Assembly (NCBI GenBank): GCA_963970005.1
Contig: CAXAMN010025250.1
Location: 1,714,017 to 1,778,016, forward strand
Direction of reading: 5' to 3'
From: Durusdinium trenchii
Taxonomy: Eukaryota > Sar > Dinophyceae > Suessiales > Symbiodiniaceae
Length of the DNA stretch: 64,000 nt
Position 1 is the first letter of the stretch; every line of letters starts with the position of its first letter. The translations under genes were made by a program, and so were the position numbers. This document shows positions 1 through 10,414 of the stretch, one piece after another. Under the pieces are notes generated by a model. It did not search any database and was not told the origin of the DNA. It was given only the letters and a program-made list of their open reading frames with translations.

Positions 1-85
1 AGCAACGGCCTCCAACCTAATAGCGATGGCCTCCAACCTAATAGCGATGGCCTCCAACCTACTAGCGGTTGCCTCCAACCAAGTA
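1..85 (-). repeat. Modular 21-bp repeat, start of window
   Basis: Four or so copies of a 21-bp unit (TAGCGATGGCCTCCAACCTA and close variants) run from the first base. In reverse complement each unit opens with CTATTAG or CTACTAG, the hinge heptamer of the other arrays in this window, so the strand is given as minus. Three consecutive units are nearly identical and later ones drift. It reads as non-coding; the repeat is open in one frame only because 21 is a multiple of three. Confidence 0.85.
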
Positions 86-397
86 GCGATGCCCCACCCC
101 AATAATCCGGGCGCCGGCCACGCGCCCGTGCCCTGCCCGGAGGGCCTTCGGTGGTTATGTACGCTCGCGCCCCCTGCCCCCCTCCCCACTGAAGTCGCTT
201 ACGGTGTTTCGTGTGTGTGAGGTACACAAAACACTGTGTTTTACAGGGTTTATTGTGCATATCGAAGTGCGATGAGGCGAAGAGGGAGAAATGCCAAAAC
301 GCAGTGTTTTTCAAGGGTGGTGTCGGTTATGGGCGCCGGGCGGACAGGCATAATCGACATTTTGTGGGTAGAGGCCCTCCAGACGACTTAAATTGCC

Positions 398-602
398 TAA
401 CATATCTTCAACATAGGCCCAAGATAGCCAACATATCCCCAACCTATGCCCAAGATAGCCTCCAAGATGGCTCAACATAGGGCCAACATAGGCCAACATG
501 GGGTGAACATACGCCAACATAGGCCCAACCTAGGCCAACATGGGCCCAAGATGTGCCCAACATAGACCACATGGGCCCAACTTGGCCCAACCTAGGGCCC
601 AG
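398..602. repeat. Degenerate CCAACATAGGC short-period repeat
   Basis: About 200 bp made of loosely repeated 11-18 bp units around CCAACATAGGCC, with variants CCCAAGATAGCC, CCAACATGGGCC and CCCAACCTAGGC. The unit shares the CCAAC core of the neighbouring 21-bp array but lacks its GATGGCCT part. No coding signal. Confidence 0.75.
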
Positions 603-686
603 TACGCCCCCGATAGCTTAACGTGCACCCGACCCAGCCCTACACAGACCCTAGTGGGCCGGCGCCCGGCTGTTAGGCATAAGCCT

Positions 687-1352
687 TTAAATAGCGATGG
701 CCTCCAACCTAATACTGTAGCGATGGCATCCAACCTAATATTGATGCGATTGATGGCCTTCAACCTAACAGCGACGGCCTCCAACCTAATAGCAATGGCC
801 TCCAACCTAATAGCGATTGCCTCAAACCTATAGTCGATGGTCTCCAACCTAATAGCGATTACCTCCATCCTAACTTCAATGGCTTGCATCCTATATAGCG
901 ATGGCGTCCACCCTAATGGCGATTGCCTCCAACCTACTATCGATGGCCTCTAACCTAATATAGCCATTCATAACCTAATAGCGAGCACCTCCAACTTAAT
1001 AGCGATGGCCTGCATCCAAAAAATAGCGATGGCCTCCACCCTAATAGCGATGGCCTCCAACCTAATAGCGATGGCCTCTAACCTAATACGGATTACCTCC
1101 AACCTAATAGCGATGGCCTGCATCCTAGTAACGATGGCCTCCACCCTAACGGCGATTGCCTCCAATCTAATACCGATGGCCTCTAACCTAATATAGCCGT
1201 GGCCTTTAACCTAATAGCGAGTACCTCCAACCGAATAGCGATGGCCTGCATCCAAATAGCGCCCTAATAGCGATGGCCTCCAACCTAATAGCGATGGCCT
1301 CTAACCTAATACGGATTACCTCCAACCTAATAGCGATGGCCTGCATCCTAGT
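687..1352 (-). repeat. Long degenerate array of the 21-bp module
   Basis: Roughly thirty degenerate copies of the 21-bp unit TAGCGATGGCCTCCAACCTA. Recurrent variants replace GGCCTCCAAC by GGCCTGCATC or GATTACCTCC. A block of several units around 1050-1120 recurs around 1266-1345 with the same order of variants, which points to duplication of a multi-unit block on top of single-unit expansion. Open frames on both strands are an effect of the 21-bp period. Confidence 0.85.
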
Positions 1353-1551
1353 AGCATCCTTATTGTTTGCTCCGGAAGCACATGGTGGAGCCGAGGGTGT
1401 CAGGTCCAAAGCGTTTCGTTGCCACGCTCTGGTTGGGAAAAGGGTTGTGACTTGCCGTTGACTTGAGCGGTTTCAGTTCAGCTGAAATGTTTATTTCTTG
1501 CTATATGTTCATATATTTTCTAATGTCAAGATTTGATGCAAGTGGAGTACC

Positions 1552-1652
1552 CAGCGACGAACACATCACACGGAAGTGGGATGGCCGGGCCTGACCCTGG
1601 GAAGATTTTCTGCTACAACAGTGTGGTTGTCCACTTTCATGTCGGATTGAAC
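1552..1652 (+). repeat. Diverged copy of dispersed ~85-bp element
   Basis: The segment with GGAAGTGGGATGG, GGGAAGATTTTCTGCTACAA and TTGTCCACTTTCATG follows the same order as the better copy at 5870-5956 (GGAAGTGGAGAATGG, GGAAGACCATTTTCCTCTAC, TTTTCCACATCCATG). Strongly diverged. About 1.7-2.7 kb after it shows no convincing gene. Confidence 0.4.
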
Positions 1653-2764
1653 CAGTTAATGCCATGACCCGTGTTGTTTTTTGTACCTCAAGTTTCTTTT
1701 GTGTTTTGAAACAATCCCAAACAGAGGCACCTAAGCATCAGAGGCACCACCATGCAAAGCAGACGAGATGTAATTTGTTTGATAAGCAACCCGGAACTTA
1801 CTTATTTTTAGTGCAATCCAACCCAAAGCAAGATGGTTTGATGGCGCAGGACACTGGGTATACAGCCTAGGTTCAGCCTTCAGCTCCTCTACGAGCAGCA
1901 CCAGGGCGACCACGCCAGGCAGAACCACGAATCGACGCTAATGTGCGTATGCCTAAGGTGTGGCCAGTAAACCAGTAACCGAAGGGGTAAAGAGTTTCAC
2001 TATTTTAAGAAAGGCTTGGCCCTGGGACAGACTCGACCCAAGCTCAAAATTTGGGCACCCCGCAAACCCATGCAAAAGGTGTCCGAATGTGTTTTTTTAA
2101 AGCCTGATTTTTGAAAAAATGTGTCATCTGGATATTGCGTATTTCGTACATGTAGATCCCTCATGTTCCTTAGAGTAGGGGTGTTAACATATTATAGTTT
2201 CACACAATGTAGAACATGTTGACATCATTTGATATCTATAGATGTTTCCTCTAGAATGAATTATGAAGCAGATATACATAGAATCATATATATATACACT
2301 CATATAGACCATGTTTTCCATTTGGTTGTGTGTTGATTCTGTTCATCCATACGGCGTGCCATACCGTACCGAAAGGTCCACGGTCAGGGAGCCACCATGT
2401 CTAACGCAGGCCGAAGCGACACTTTTCGTGTTAGATGCGAAAACCTCGAAACAGGCACGTACCATAAGTGTTTGATGTGTTTTGTTTAAACGTGTTTAAG
2501 TGGTTTGTGTGTGTGAAAACACGATTTTCTGGTGTCCAACAGGAACAGACACATGTGTGTTGAGTGTGTTGAGTTTATGTGTTCCATGATTTTCCTCTAC
2601 TAGTACCAAAGAAATCCTCCAGAACGAAGTTGGACCAAGTGACGACAAGAATACCTCAACTATATATGGAGTCGGGCCAAAAGTCTATAATCAAAACAGG
2701 TCGAAAGTAGCTTATGATGTTTTTTCAATTAGATTATGTAGCGGGCCCCCAACTAAACACACCT

Positions 2765-3000
2765 ATTCTGCAGCTGGCGCTGGGTTTGCGGTAGACTTGC
2801 GCTAGTGTTTGACTTAGGATATGTTCAAAAGGTCGTCAGGTTTTGAAAAGTAGCTGCTAAAGAATGCGCTAGCCGCGCGCTAGCACTGCGCTAGGTCCGC
2901 ACTAGCAAACATTGCCAGATGCCAGCATGGACCCTTCCAAAGCTGACTTGCAACAAGTCTTTCGGAGATCAGCTGAAAACGGTGCAGCGCAGCGCTAGTG
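2765..3000. other. Cluster of GCGCTAG / GCTAGC motifs
   Basis: GCGCTAG or its variants occur about seven times in 230 bp, several overlapping to give GCTAGC palindromes near 2868-2905, and again at 2985-3000. The stretch between 1.9 and 3.2 kb otherwise holds no recognisable gene. Function unknown; it may be a decayed short tandem repeat. Confidence 0.45.
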
Positions 3001-3261
3001 AGGCCTCTTACAATTTGGTGCCAATACTTGGTTGGTGCATGTTTCCTTCATTAACCAGCTCTGTGTGTGTGTGCCAAAAGTAAAGAATATGTAGCGGCCC
3101 CCATGTGAACACGGCTTTCGGCCATTTTTGGAAGAAAACATTTCGACCAGATCCCAAATATGCTTACAAGCTGGATGGCTTGCTGCAAGATAGTTTTCAT
3201 TATATGCTGCACTCTGCACATAATGTGTTTTGTTCGATCACATCTCGCATCAAACAAAGTC

Positions 3262-3384
3262 CAGCCAGGGAACTCTGCGAAGGAGCTAGGGGCAGTTCCC
3301 CAAGCTCAGCTGTTTTCCAAAGATTCGCCGAGAAACAACGAGGAAGACATGGGCCGAACTTCAGGGGAGGGGGGTTCCAACTGA
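3262..3384 (+). CDS. Possible coding exon, unknown protein
   Basis: One + frame reads as a polar, protein-like stretch of about 40 residues (begins VQPGNSAKEL, later SPRNNEEDMGRTSGE) ending at a stop at 3384. An AG lies just upstream at the CCAG of 3257-3262. A second + frame is also open here over 3105-3536 (143 residues) but has a less protein-like composition. No family recognised. The choice of frame is uncertain. Confidence 0.3.
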   Translation, partial: QPGNSAKELGAVPQAQLFSKDSPRNNEEDMGRTSGEGGSN

Positions 3385-3726
3385 AGAACTCCAGATTTCC
3401 GTACCACAACCAGTTTTTGTTGGTCTGTTGGTTAGAGGTTGCTCCGGGGAACCTTTGGAGAAAGAGTCCAACGGTCGATTCCTTCCTTCTTGAAACGCCG
3501 TGTTTGCTCATGGCCATGTACACCTTCCGAGAGTGACCACACCGACCTTTTATTCAAGATGTTTCGGGTTTTCCCAGATGGTGTATAGGAGTTCCGAATT
3601 TCTCCACATGCAGCGGTTGAGGTTGATAGGTATAGCTATGATTGAAAGCAACAGATCCCTGCTTTTCCCATCCAACAGCTGCGGCAAAGAAATTGTGAGA
3701 ACTCGCAGTGGACCAAGTTTCTGGAA

Positions 3727-3836
3727 AGCAAAGGGCCTCGCTACTAGGAACAAGGACGCTACTAGGGGTTCCTGGCCTTACTACTAGGAGCAAGGACGCT
3801 ATTAGGAGCAAAGGGCATCGCTACTAGGAAGAAGAA
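3727..3836 (+). repeat. CTACTAG modular array
   Basis: Modules CTACTAG plus a variable tail follow one another: tails GAACAAGGACG, GGGTTCCTGGCCTTA, GAGCAAGGACG, GAGCAAAGGGCATCG. Tails end in CG or TA, so the next unit begins with another CTA(C/T)TAG hinge. Same family as the arrays at 24390, 38142, 46847, 51167 and 63885. Confidence 0.85.
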
Positions 3837-4125
3837 GTCGAAACATGTCGAAGTCTCTCCATGTCGATGTTGACGAAAGGCAATCATCCCTCCTTGCTCA
3901 AGGCACCTGAGCAAACTTGGGATGGATGGGATAGACTTTGAGCGGGATGGATGGGATAGAAGGACTCAATCGACTCACAGGGATTCTACTGCGATTGAGA
4001 CTTGAGACTACTAGTATGTCAGGATGGGGAGGGAATCCCCAAACTACTCGGACTCTAGTTTGTAGTCTGTAGTCTTCTACCCAGCTGTCGACCCGCTCGA
4101 TGGCCGGAATCGTCCCCCAGGCTAG

Positions 4126-4220
4126 GCCTCCTGAAGCTCCTAGCAGATCCAGATGTGGAGAAGCGGACAATCGATGAGTCCAAACCCAGAGCTGCTTTCA
4201 CCCTGGACCAGGGTTCCCCG
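4126..4220 (+). CDS. Candidate internal exon, unknown protein
   Basis: Between an AG at 4124-4125 and a GTGCCA donor at 4221 lies an open phase (two bases, then 31 codons) reading LLKLLADPDVEKRTIDES and on through PRAAFTLDQGSP. The composition is typical of a soluble protein. No domain recognised. Neighbouring exons could not be placed, so the gene it belongs to is unknown. Confidence 0.35.
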
Positions 4221-5119
4221 GTGCCATGACCGCCGACGAGCACGTTCCCCTGACCCAAAGACAAGGTCACAGGTGTTATTCTGCAGCCTTTGGCCCCTGC
4301 TTTTCCCAGCGAATCACAAGGGTTTTGGGGCAGTCAGCCTATGTCAGCCGCGTCCGTGATTTGGTCATCTGATAGTGCTTGGCTTCGGGAAAGGTCCAGG
4401 TGCTTCCCGTGAAAACAGGTGTCTTCGGGGTCCGGATGAATGTTGCAGACATGTCTTCAAGACGGTCCGCTATGGTGTGGCAGGACTAAGCAGGTACTGG
4501 TAGGCGTACAATGCTTGCAGTGCAGGCTTCGTATGGGGAAAACGTGCCATGCACCAGAGGTAGAGGCGCACGAACTTCTTTGAAGGCTCGGTTTGTTGGG
4601 TGGAACTCTATTTTTGACCAGGTAGCCTTCACTTGCACATAATGATGTCATATGGCTTCGCCTGAAACTGCACTGGGAAACGATGTTGGCCAATTTCGTT
4701 CATGTTCCGCGCCAGATGTAGGTCTCCGATCAATCCTTCGCACTCCCATGAGATGCTGGCTTGCAACCCCTGGAAGCCCTTGCGATTTTGGGGGGAGCGT
4801 TTGGTAGCCTCGCTACCTCCATCTCTGACGTTTTGTTTAAAGGAGCTTCTTGCGCTTGACAGATTTGTGGTGCTTGGCAGATAGAGTCCTTTTGTTGCGT
4901 CAGAATCAGTGGAAGACTAAGTAAGGTAGAACCAGGTAGTAGTAACAAACAACCACAGACGTGCCAATCAGCTCTTCAATTGCCCAGAACTTCTACTGCA
5001 CCCTTTGTCTCCATACCAATCCTGCCATGCGCTCCCTGCGCTCATCTCCTGCGTGTGCAGGTGAGCCTCAATCGGGACTGAACGATCTCCGAGTCGGGTT
5101 TGGCTCGCGACCAGGGGTA

Positions 5120-5232
5120 GCGTCCTTGCTCCGTTCGTAGCGATGCCCTTTGTTCCTAGCAGCTTGTTGCTCCTAGTAGTATGGCCAGGAGCTACGTTCG
5201 TAGCATCCGATCGCCCCGTTCGTAGCAATGGC
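5120..5232 (-). repeat. Modular array, reverse orientation
   Basis: Reverse complement of the CTACTAG module family. Here some hinges carry CTACGAACG in place of CTACTAG (read on + as CGTTCGTAGC). The same hinge variant occurs at 51286 and 63888, so it is a recurring sub-type, not a one-off mutation. Confidence 0.8.
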
Positions 5233-5494
5233 GTAGGATTCAGCCAGATGTGGCCACGGCGTCCTTGGATTTTGTTGGAACTTCTTGGGTGGTCCGGACT
5301 TTCTGGCCAGCACACTTTTGCATGGATTCCTATAGTGGAAATGATCCAATATGTTGATATATGTCATGTTGTATCTTTTGTTTGATTGATTGTGGTGTGT
5401 TGTTGCCATCAGCATGGGGCGGATGTTCGTTCTCCAACGAGTCAAAACCTTCCACAGAACATAACAACCTTCCTTGAAGTATATATGAGCCGTG

Positions 5495-5782
5495 TCAAGT
5501 TTGGTTTCCTGAATCCTTGTGATTCCATGAACATCCCTTAAAGTTCTTCAAGAACAAGACACCCGCTTTGCATCGCAGATCCCTGAAATCCCTCGTGAAA
5601 TGACTGCTTGTCATTCGAATGGATTTCTCCCAAAGAGCTTGTCCGATCGGACCGTCCTGGTTCTTCATTTGATCGCCACGGAAAGCGGCGTTCCAACACG
5701 TGTCGGACTTGGACAGAGTGACTATGTCAACCGGTGACCGATGACCGAGTTGGGCAAGAAGCGATTGTAGAGTTGCCCTCAC
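5495..5782 (-). CDS. Possible minus-strand coding segment
   Basis: The minus strand carries 95 open codons starting at an ATG, reading VDIVTLSKSDTCWNAAFRGD and, further on, GPIGQALWEKSI; composition is protein-like. The + strand of the same DNA is open for about 65 codons and is also plausible, so the strand is not certain. No family recognised. If real, it is one of the few minus-strand exons in a + dominated window. Confidence 0.35.
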   Translation of the reverse strand: MRATLQSLLAQLGHRSPVDIVTLSKSDTCWNAAFRGDQMKNQDGPIGQALWEKSIRMTSSHFTRDFRDLRCKAGVLFLKNFKGCSWNHKDSGNQT

Positions 5783-5869
5783 ATTGACACCAGCTCGCTT
5801 GTGCTACACCTCATAGAGCCTGAGTAACTTGCTTTGTTTAGACCATTCACCTGGACTCTGGAACTAACA

Positions 5870-5956
5870 TGGAAGTGGAGAATGGCCCTTGGAAGACCAT
5901 TTTCCTCTACAAACAGGTGGTTTTCCACATCCATGTTACGTTCCAGGGAGAGTATG
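5870..5956 (+). repeat. Dispersed ~85-bp element, best copy
   Basis: Order of conserved pieces: GGAAGTGGAGAATGGCCCTT, GGAAGACCATTTTCCTCTAC, AAACAGGTGGTTTTCCAC, CATGTTACGTTCCAGGGAG. Parts recur at 1552, 24331, 26350, 38434, 39304 (minus sense), 51704 and 51778. No terminal inverted repeat or target duplication seen. Confidence 0.6.
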
Positions 5957-6248
5957 TTTTGGGTTCTCTAGGCATGAACCGAACCTGAAAACCTGTGGTG
6001 CAATGCCCCGCTTTGTGTCGTTTGTGTGGGCCCGGTCTCCGCAGGACGTGCATCGCCCCGTATCTCCGAAGATGGGCGGATCTTTCTTGGACCTTCCGTT
6101 GGCAGGGAAAGGTGCCTCGTCTAAAAAAACAGGTGCGAGCACCTTATGTGTTCGTTTTGTTCTCTTTTTTGTGGTTTCTATGGTCTAGTGATGCATGTTT
6201 TGTATTTGTTGTGATCTCCAAGGGAATCAATGTATGTTTGGGTTGCAG

Positions 6249-6353
6249 TGGGGCACAGCGCTGGGCGGGTTTGAGTGGATCGGTCATGGATCGGTGGTGT
6301 CGACCTCCATCGACGAAGACACGCGCAATCACGCGCACATGTCCCAGACCTGA
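6249..6353 (+). CDS. Candidate terminal exon, unknown protein
   Basis: After the AG at 6247-6248 (GGTTGCAG) one frame reads WGTALGGFEWIGHGSVVS followed by TSIDEDTRNHAHMSQT and a TGA at 6351-6353. The mix of charged and small residues looks like real coding sequence, and the other frames are poorer. No match recognised. Confidence 0.4.
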   Translation, partial: WGTALGGFEWIGHGSVVSTSIDEDTRNHAHMSQT

Positions 6354-6965
6354 CCCCTTCAAACATCTTCAAACAAGCTCTTGGGGTACCTGATGTTCCT
6401 CGCGCTGTCCGCTCCAGTCTTGGATGAGCCAACCGGAAGTCTCCAAACCTTGGACTTATGCAATGCCAGTTTGGGCGATGGTGGGAGTGTCCCTCACATC
6501 ATCCAAGTCATCCACATGACCTGCCCCAACCCCCTCCGAACCTCAACAGCCACGGTGTGAATGCCACGGGTCAGAAGCACACCACCATGAGAAATCCCCT
6601 CACGGGTCTCTCTCGTTTTGGTGGTTGGTTTTCCAGGCCCAAACAATATGCTAACCGCTAGCCTACCAGGATGTATAGTGACCCCCTACCGCCCCCTGAG
6701 TTTTTCTCCAAGCTCACTGTTTGATTTTGCCCCATCATCCATCGGGCGAGGCGCCCAAACTCATGAGAGCTCCTATAGCGATCGCTGAATGATGGTCTTG
6801 GTATGTTGGTCCACTGCATTCATTCACCTGTTGATCGATGTGTTTGGTCTTTCAAGATCCAGTTCGAGGGTCGGTTTCGTTTGGCAGATGCTGATACAAC
6901 TTTCAGCATCACATTGTGGCTTCACATGTGAGCCGGGTTGAGTAAGGAAATGGCTTCACGTTATC

Positions 6966-7214
6966 GTGCGACATTCCCGACCTTCGGGTGGTGTTTCATG
7001 CCCGCGACCCAGTGCCATCTCCACTCTGGTCCACTCCTCGTGGCCTCGCTCACATCGACGTGACCCAGTGCCAGGTACTCGTTCGGCGGGCAACAGCCCC
7101 TCGCGGCCGGGCACTGCACAGACAGTGGTGACCATCCAGGAGGAACCAAGCCTGGCGGCCCAATGCTTGGAGCGCGGAGGTCGTGACAGATGCAGAGAGA
7201 AGATGGGGGGCTGA
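6966..7214 (+). CDS. Possible coding segment, unknown
   Basis: Eighty-two open codons on +, with a Ser/Pro/Arg-rich first part and a second half reading TAQTVVTIQEEPSLAAQC then charged residues to a TGA. The minus strand is also open across most of this GC-rich interval (up to 157 codons), so both strand and status are doubtful. Confidence 0.3.
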   Translation: MRHSRPSGGVSCPRPSAISTLVHSSWPRSHRRDPVPGTRSAGNSPSRPGTAQTVVTIQEEPSLAAQCLERGGRDRCREKMGG

Positions 7215-7825
7215 AAACAAGCAAAGGAAGAGCCCGGGCACTGGCTCCCTGTGATGAACATGAAGTAGGAGTAGGAACTTTGTGTTGAAAGGACAGAGTA
7301 TATGAATGTAAATGAAATGCGTTCTGCCATGCAAAGTTCAAGCCATGTGAGTGCCAGCAGAACCGCAGGGATAGAGTAAACAACGTGAACCACTCCAAAC
7401 CCTGATGTGACTTTGGAATAGAAAAGGGCTTCACTGTTTTTTGTTTGGGTTCCCCCGAAATTGTTTCAGTTGGAAATCGAAAGCCAGAGTTTGTGGGGTG
7501 TTCGTTGTTCCATACCTACGAAAACCATCGGACACCCTCATTGCGAGGGAGAGGGCGCAGGAAACACTGGAAATATACCGCTCCTTTCTGTTGTGAAGAA
7601 TACAGCCTGGTATGCCTGGTTTCTCTTCCCAGAAACCCTACAACATGCCAATTACGCATAATATTATGTATTTTTCTGGAAGAAGGTTGTGTGATGTTGT
7701 ATGAGTTGCATGTACCTGGAGTCTCAGTTCGTAGCCTCAGATAAATTCATAAACAAGTGTCCTGTATCGTTCCTGGAGCCAGTGGTGGGTAGATCCTTAC
7801 CTACTTGAGCACCATTTCCTACCAA

Positions 7826-7890
7826 AAGGACAAGAACGCCTAGAGCCAAGAACGCCTACAGGGGGCAAGAACGCCTAAGCACGGACAAAG
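7826..7890 (+). repeat. Short variant module cluster
   Basis: AAGAACGCCTA occurs three times (near 7834, 7848, 7867), separated by short spacers. It resembles the GCAAGGACGCTACTAG part of the CTACTAG arrays with the hinge shortened, and is taken as a degenerate cluster of the same family. Confidence 0.55.
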
Positions 7891-8087
7891 GCGCCTTTAC
7901 CCATATAAGGCAGATATTCTGCCCAAGAAGAGGTTCTAGGTATAGGCACCCACTTGACAAAGGAAAAGCCGGGGTTTTCTCCGTTTTCAGGCAGCGAAGG
8001 ACTTCAGCAAGCCACTTGGCGCTTTGTAGTCGCTGGCGGCCCTGTTTCTTTCTTTTGAACGCAGCACGGGGTCGAACAACTGAGCCA

Positions 8088-8182
8088 GCAGTCACAAGAC
8101 GGGGTGCGATCCATGGAGGTTAGGGGTGCCCAGAACATCCACTCACTGGATGGCACTAAACACCACCCCGTCTTGTGACTGC
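8088..8182. repeat. Hairpin element, copy 1 (perfect 19-bp arms)
   Basis: Left arm 8088-8106 is GCAGTCACAAGACGGGGTG and 8164-8182 is its exact reverse complement, with a 57-bp loop. Outside the arms TCGAACAAC on the left and its complement on the right extend the symmetry imperfectly. The loop contains GGGTGCCCAGAACATCCACT and CACTGGATGG. A second copy with the same loop length is at 60416-60510. Confidence 0.85.
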
Positions 8183-8677
8183 TTGTTGTTCGATGTTTGT
8201 TCGATGTTTGTTCGCTTCTTTGACCACCAGTCGTGGAACTGTGCGCTACAAACGTGCAACTCAGTTGCTGAAGGCACGACCGGGGGGAGTTCTGCATCAT
8301 TTCGACATGTCCAGATTCTTGTTCATCGGCGCCTCTCTATCGCACCAAAGCAGAGCCGAGTCCTACGAGTCCAAACAGGGCTTGGCTAGGCTGGGGGATG
8401 ACAAAACAGTTTAATATATTTGGTATGTTTGGTGGATATAATATGTATATATATATATATGTTTGCGCATCGCCCTGCAGCGATAGAGGAAATTTTATGT
8501 TTGCTTTGTGTTTTGAATGTAACTTGCAATCCCAAACCCACTTGCTGATTGTAGCTGCAACTTGCTGCAACAGCCGATGGGATGCTCCGGGTTTGTGCGG
8601 AAGGGAAGGTTTGTGCGGAATCCGTTCCTCAAGTAGCCCTGTTGATCAATAACATTTAGCATTCCTGCACCACCTGC

Positions 8678-8911
8678 ATGCGGAAGGCTCTGGAAGAGGT
8701 ATCTTCTCCAGATCAACTTTTGCAAGACCAAGGGGTCAATAGCAAATGCCAGGGTGGACCAAAAACCATTCTAAACCCAAGCAATCCCAAAGCACAGCTT
8801 GAATACACACACCCTCGGCCACCAGACGTGGACCTCCATTCGATCTCCAAGGAGACCCCGAAGCCGGAAGCAGGAGAAATCTGGGTGATTCGGCACGGGG
8901 AGGCCGAGAAA
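8678..8911 (+). CDS. Possible histidine phosphatase, N-terminal exon
   Basis: From an ATG at 8678, 78 codons run to a GTATTT donor at 8912. The first ~65 residues are polar and unstructured (MRKALEEVSS start, Pro-rich middle), then comes GEIWVIRHGEAEK. A beta strand followed by R-H-G-E is the signature of the phosphoglycerate-mutase/histidine-phosphatase superfamily, whose histidine is the phospho-acceptor. In that family a 'xxLT..G..QA' block should follow within 30-50 residues; I could not place it downstream, so the rest of the domain is unconfirmed. The motif alone can arise by chance. Frame stays open past the donor to 9013. Confidence 0.4.
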
Positions 8912-9494
8912 GTATTTGTGTTCCTTTTAACTGACTTTCAAGAGGTATTTGGTATTTGGATCACTGAGTGCCTTTTTCGAGATTCGAAAGAGTCCTTCGA
9001 TCCAGATCAGTGAAAAGTATAGTCCTAGTGTGAGAATCAAGGGTACAGGATGGTACAGGGCACAAGGCAATACGGTGGGATTTCGCTGAGTGACACTGCA
9101 GTCGAGCCTGGCCGAGTGAATCGGGCTACGACTTGAAGCAGCGAGCTCCGCCGCGTTCCAGTTGACCAGGCAGAAAAGAGCCGCAGCCAAGGCAAACGAG
9201 GGTGTTCGTGCCCATTCACAGCGAGGGTCTTCATTCTTAGTACGTGTTGATTCCTTTGAAATCTTGCAGGTTTATACTTGGGGGACATAGCATCTCCATC
9301 CCTGGGCAGCCAGCTGCAACACAGATGTGGGCCTGTTGGCCTTGCTACGCTGAGTTCATGGCATCCGTTCAAAGTCCATCTTTGGCCTTTGGAGATGAAG
9401 CATTGCGGCCAGTTGCTTCTGGGTCGTCTGATGTGTGATTAACCGCATGAAGTGCGTGTGTGGGTCGGAGGAGCTTGGTTGACAGACATCTCCG

Positions 9495-9932
9495 ATGATA
9501 TCCGTGATGCCGAAGTGCATGGGGACGTGTCCAAATGCTGAGTGCGCGGGCCAGCTCCGAGAAAGGAGTACTGACGACAGTGACACTGGCGGATATCACT
9601 GGATCTTTGCTTCATCCGAACCAAAGAAGATTGATTATCGACTTTACTGGCATGGACACGGTGGGTCGAAGCATGCTCGGCCATCTGAGCTTGCTATTTC
9701 GCTGCTGCGCAATTATCATCCTTGGGGTACAGAAAGCAACCCAAGAGTGAGACCCAGTTTGCTTCCGTGTGGGACACGCCGACCCTTGCCAAAGAATGTT
9801 TTCCAGACGGAAGAGGCTGTGGCACCTCGCAAAAAACCTAGAGATTCAAACGAGCATTATATTTTGGTTGTTTGGGTTTTTGATATGGTTTTCTGGAATG
9901 CGAGCGTTCCTTCAGAAGAAATGGTCAAATGA
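9495..9932 (+). CDS. Open region, unknown; two + frames compete
   Basis: One + frame is open for 145 codons here (contains YWHGHGGSKHARPSELAISL). Within it an overlapping + frame at 9535-9750 reads GVLTTVTLADITGSLL and RRLIIDFTGMDTVGRSM, which looks at least as much like protein. One of them, or exons from both, may belong to the gene that starts at 8678, but neither shows the expected histidine-phosphatase blocks. Confidence 0.25.
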   Translation: MISVMPKCMGTCPNAECAGQLRERSTDDSDTGGYHWIFASSEPKKIDYRLYWHGHGGSKHARPSELAISLLRNYHPWGTESNPRVRPSLLPCGTRRPLPKNVFQTEEAVAPRKKPRDSNEHYILVVWVFDMVFWNASVPSEEMVK

Positions 9933-10414
9933 CCAACTCGACCATTTTTTCTTGATTTTTGGTTATAGTGTTGCTGCTGTGCTGCTGTAGGGGCCTTGTG
10001 GCTCCAGTGTTTACTTGATTGGGCTCTAAGATGCTCTAAGTCATGCAATCATGACTTAAAATAGTCTTCCAAGTCCCAATTGGAATCCATGACCTGCAAT
10101 GTGGTGTTTGTCCACAATTTGTTTATTGATCACTCTCCTTGGCCATGGCTATGGCTATGATGATGGATGCTGAAGGAAGCGGATTCTCACAGGTACCCAC
10201 CTCCGTGCTTTGCTTCTTTAAAACACCATGGCGATCACTTGAGATCAGTTTGCTGCTTTTTGTTTGTTGTGGAGTTGATCAGATCCTGTGAGGCTCATCA
10301 GGTGAATGATATACAAGTGAGGCATGTGCAGGATATCCAGGATATTTGTACACGTGTATGCATGGGGTTTCCAATTTTTTCTACAATGCCGTCTTCTTCG
10401 GTCCTAGCCCAGCA

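Noticed and set aside
687..1352. Long open frames across the 21-bp array on both strands
   Set aside because: They exist only because the unit length is a multiple of three; composition is purely that of the repeat.
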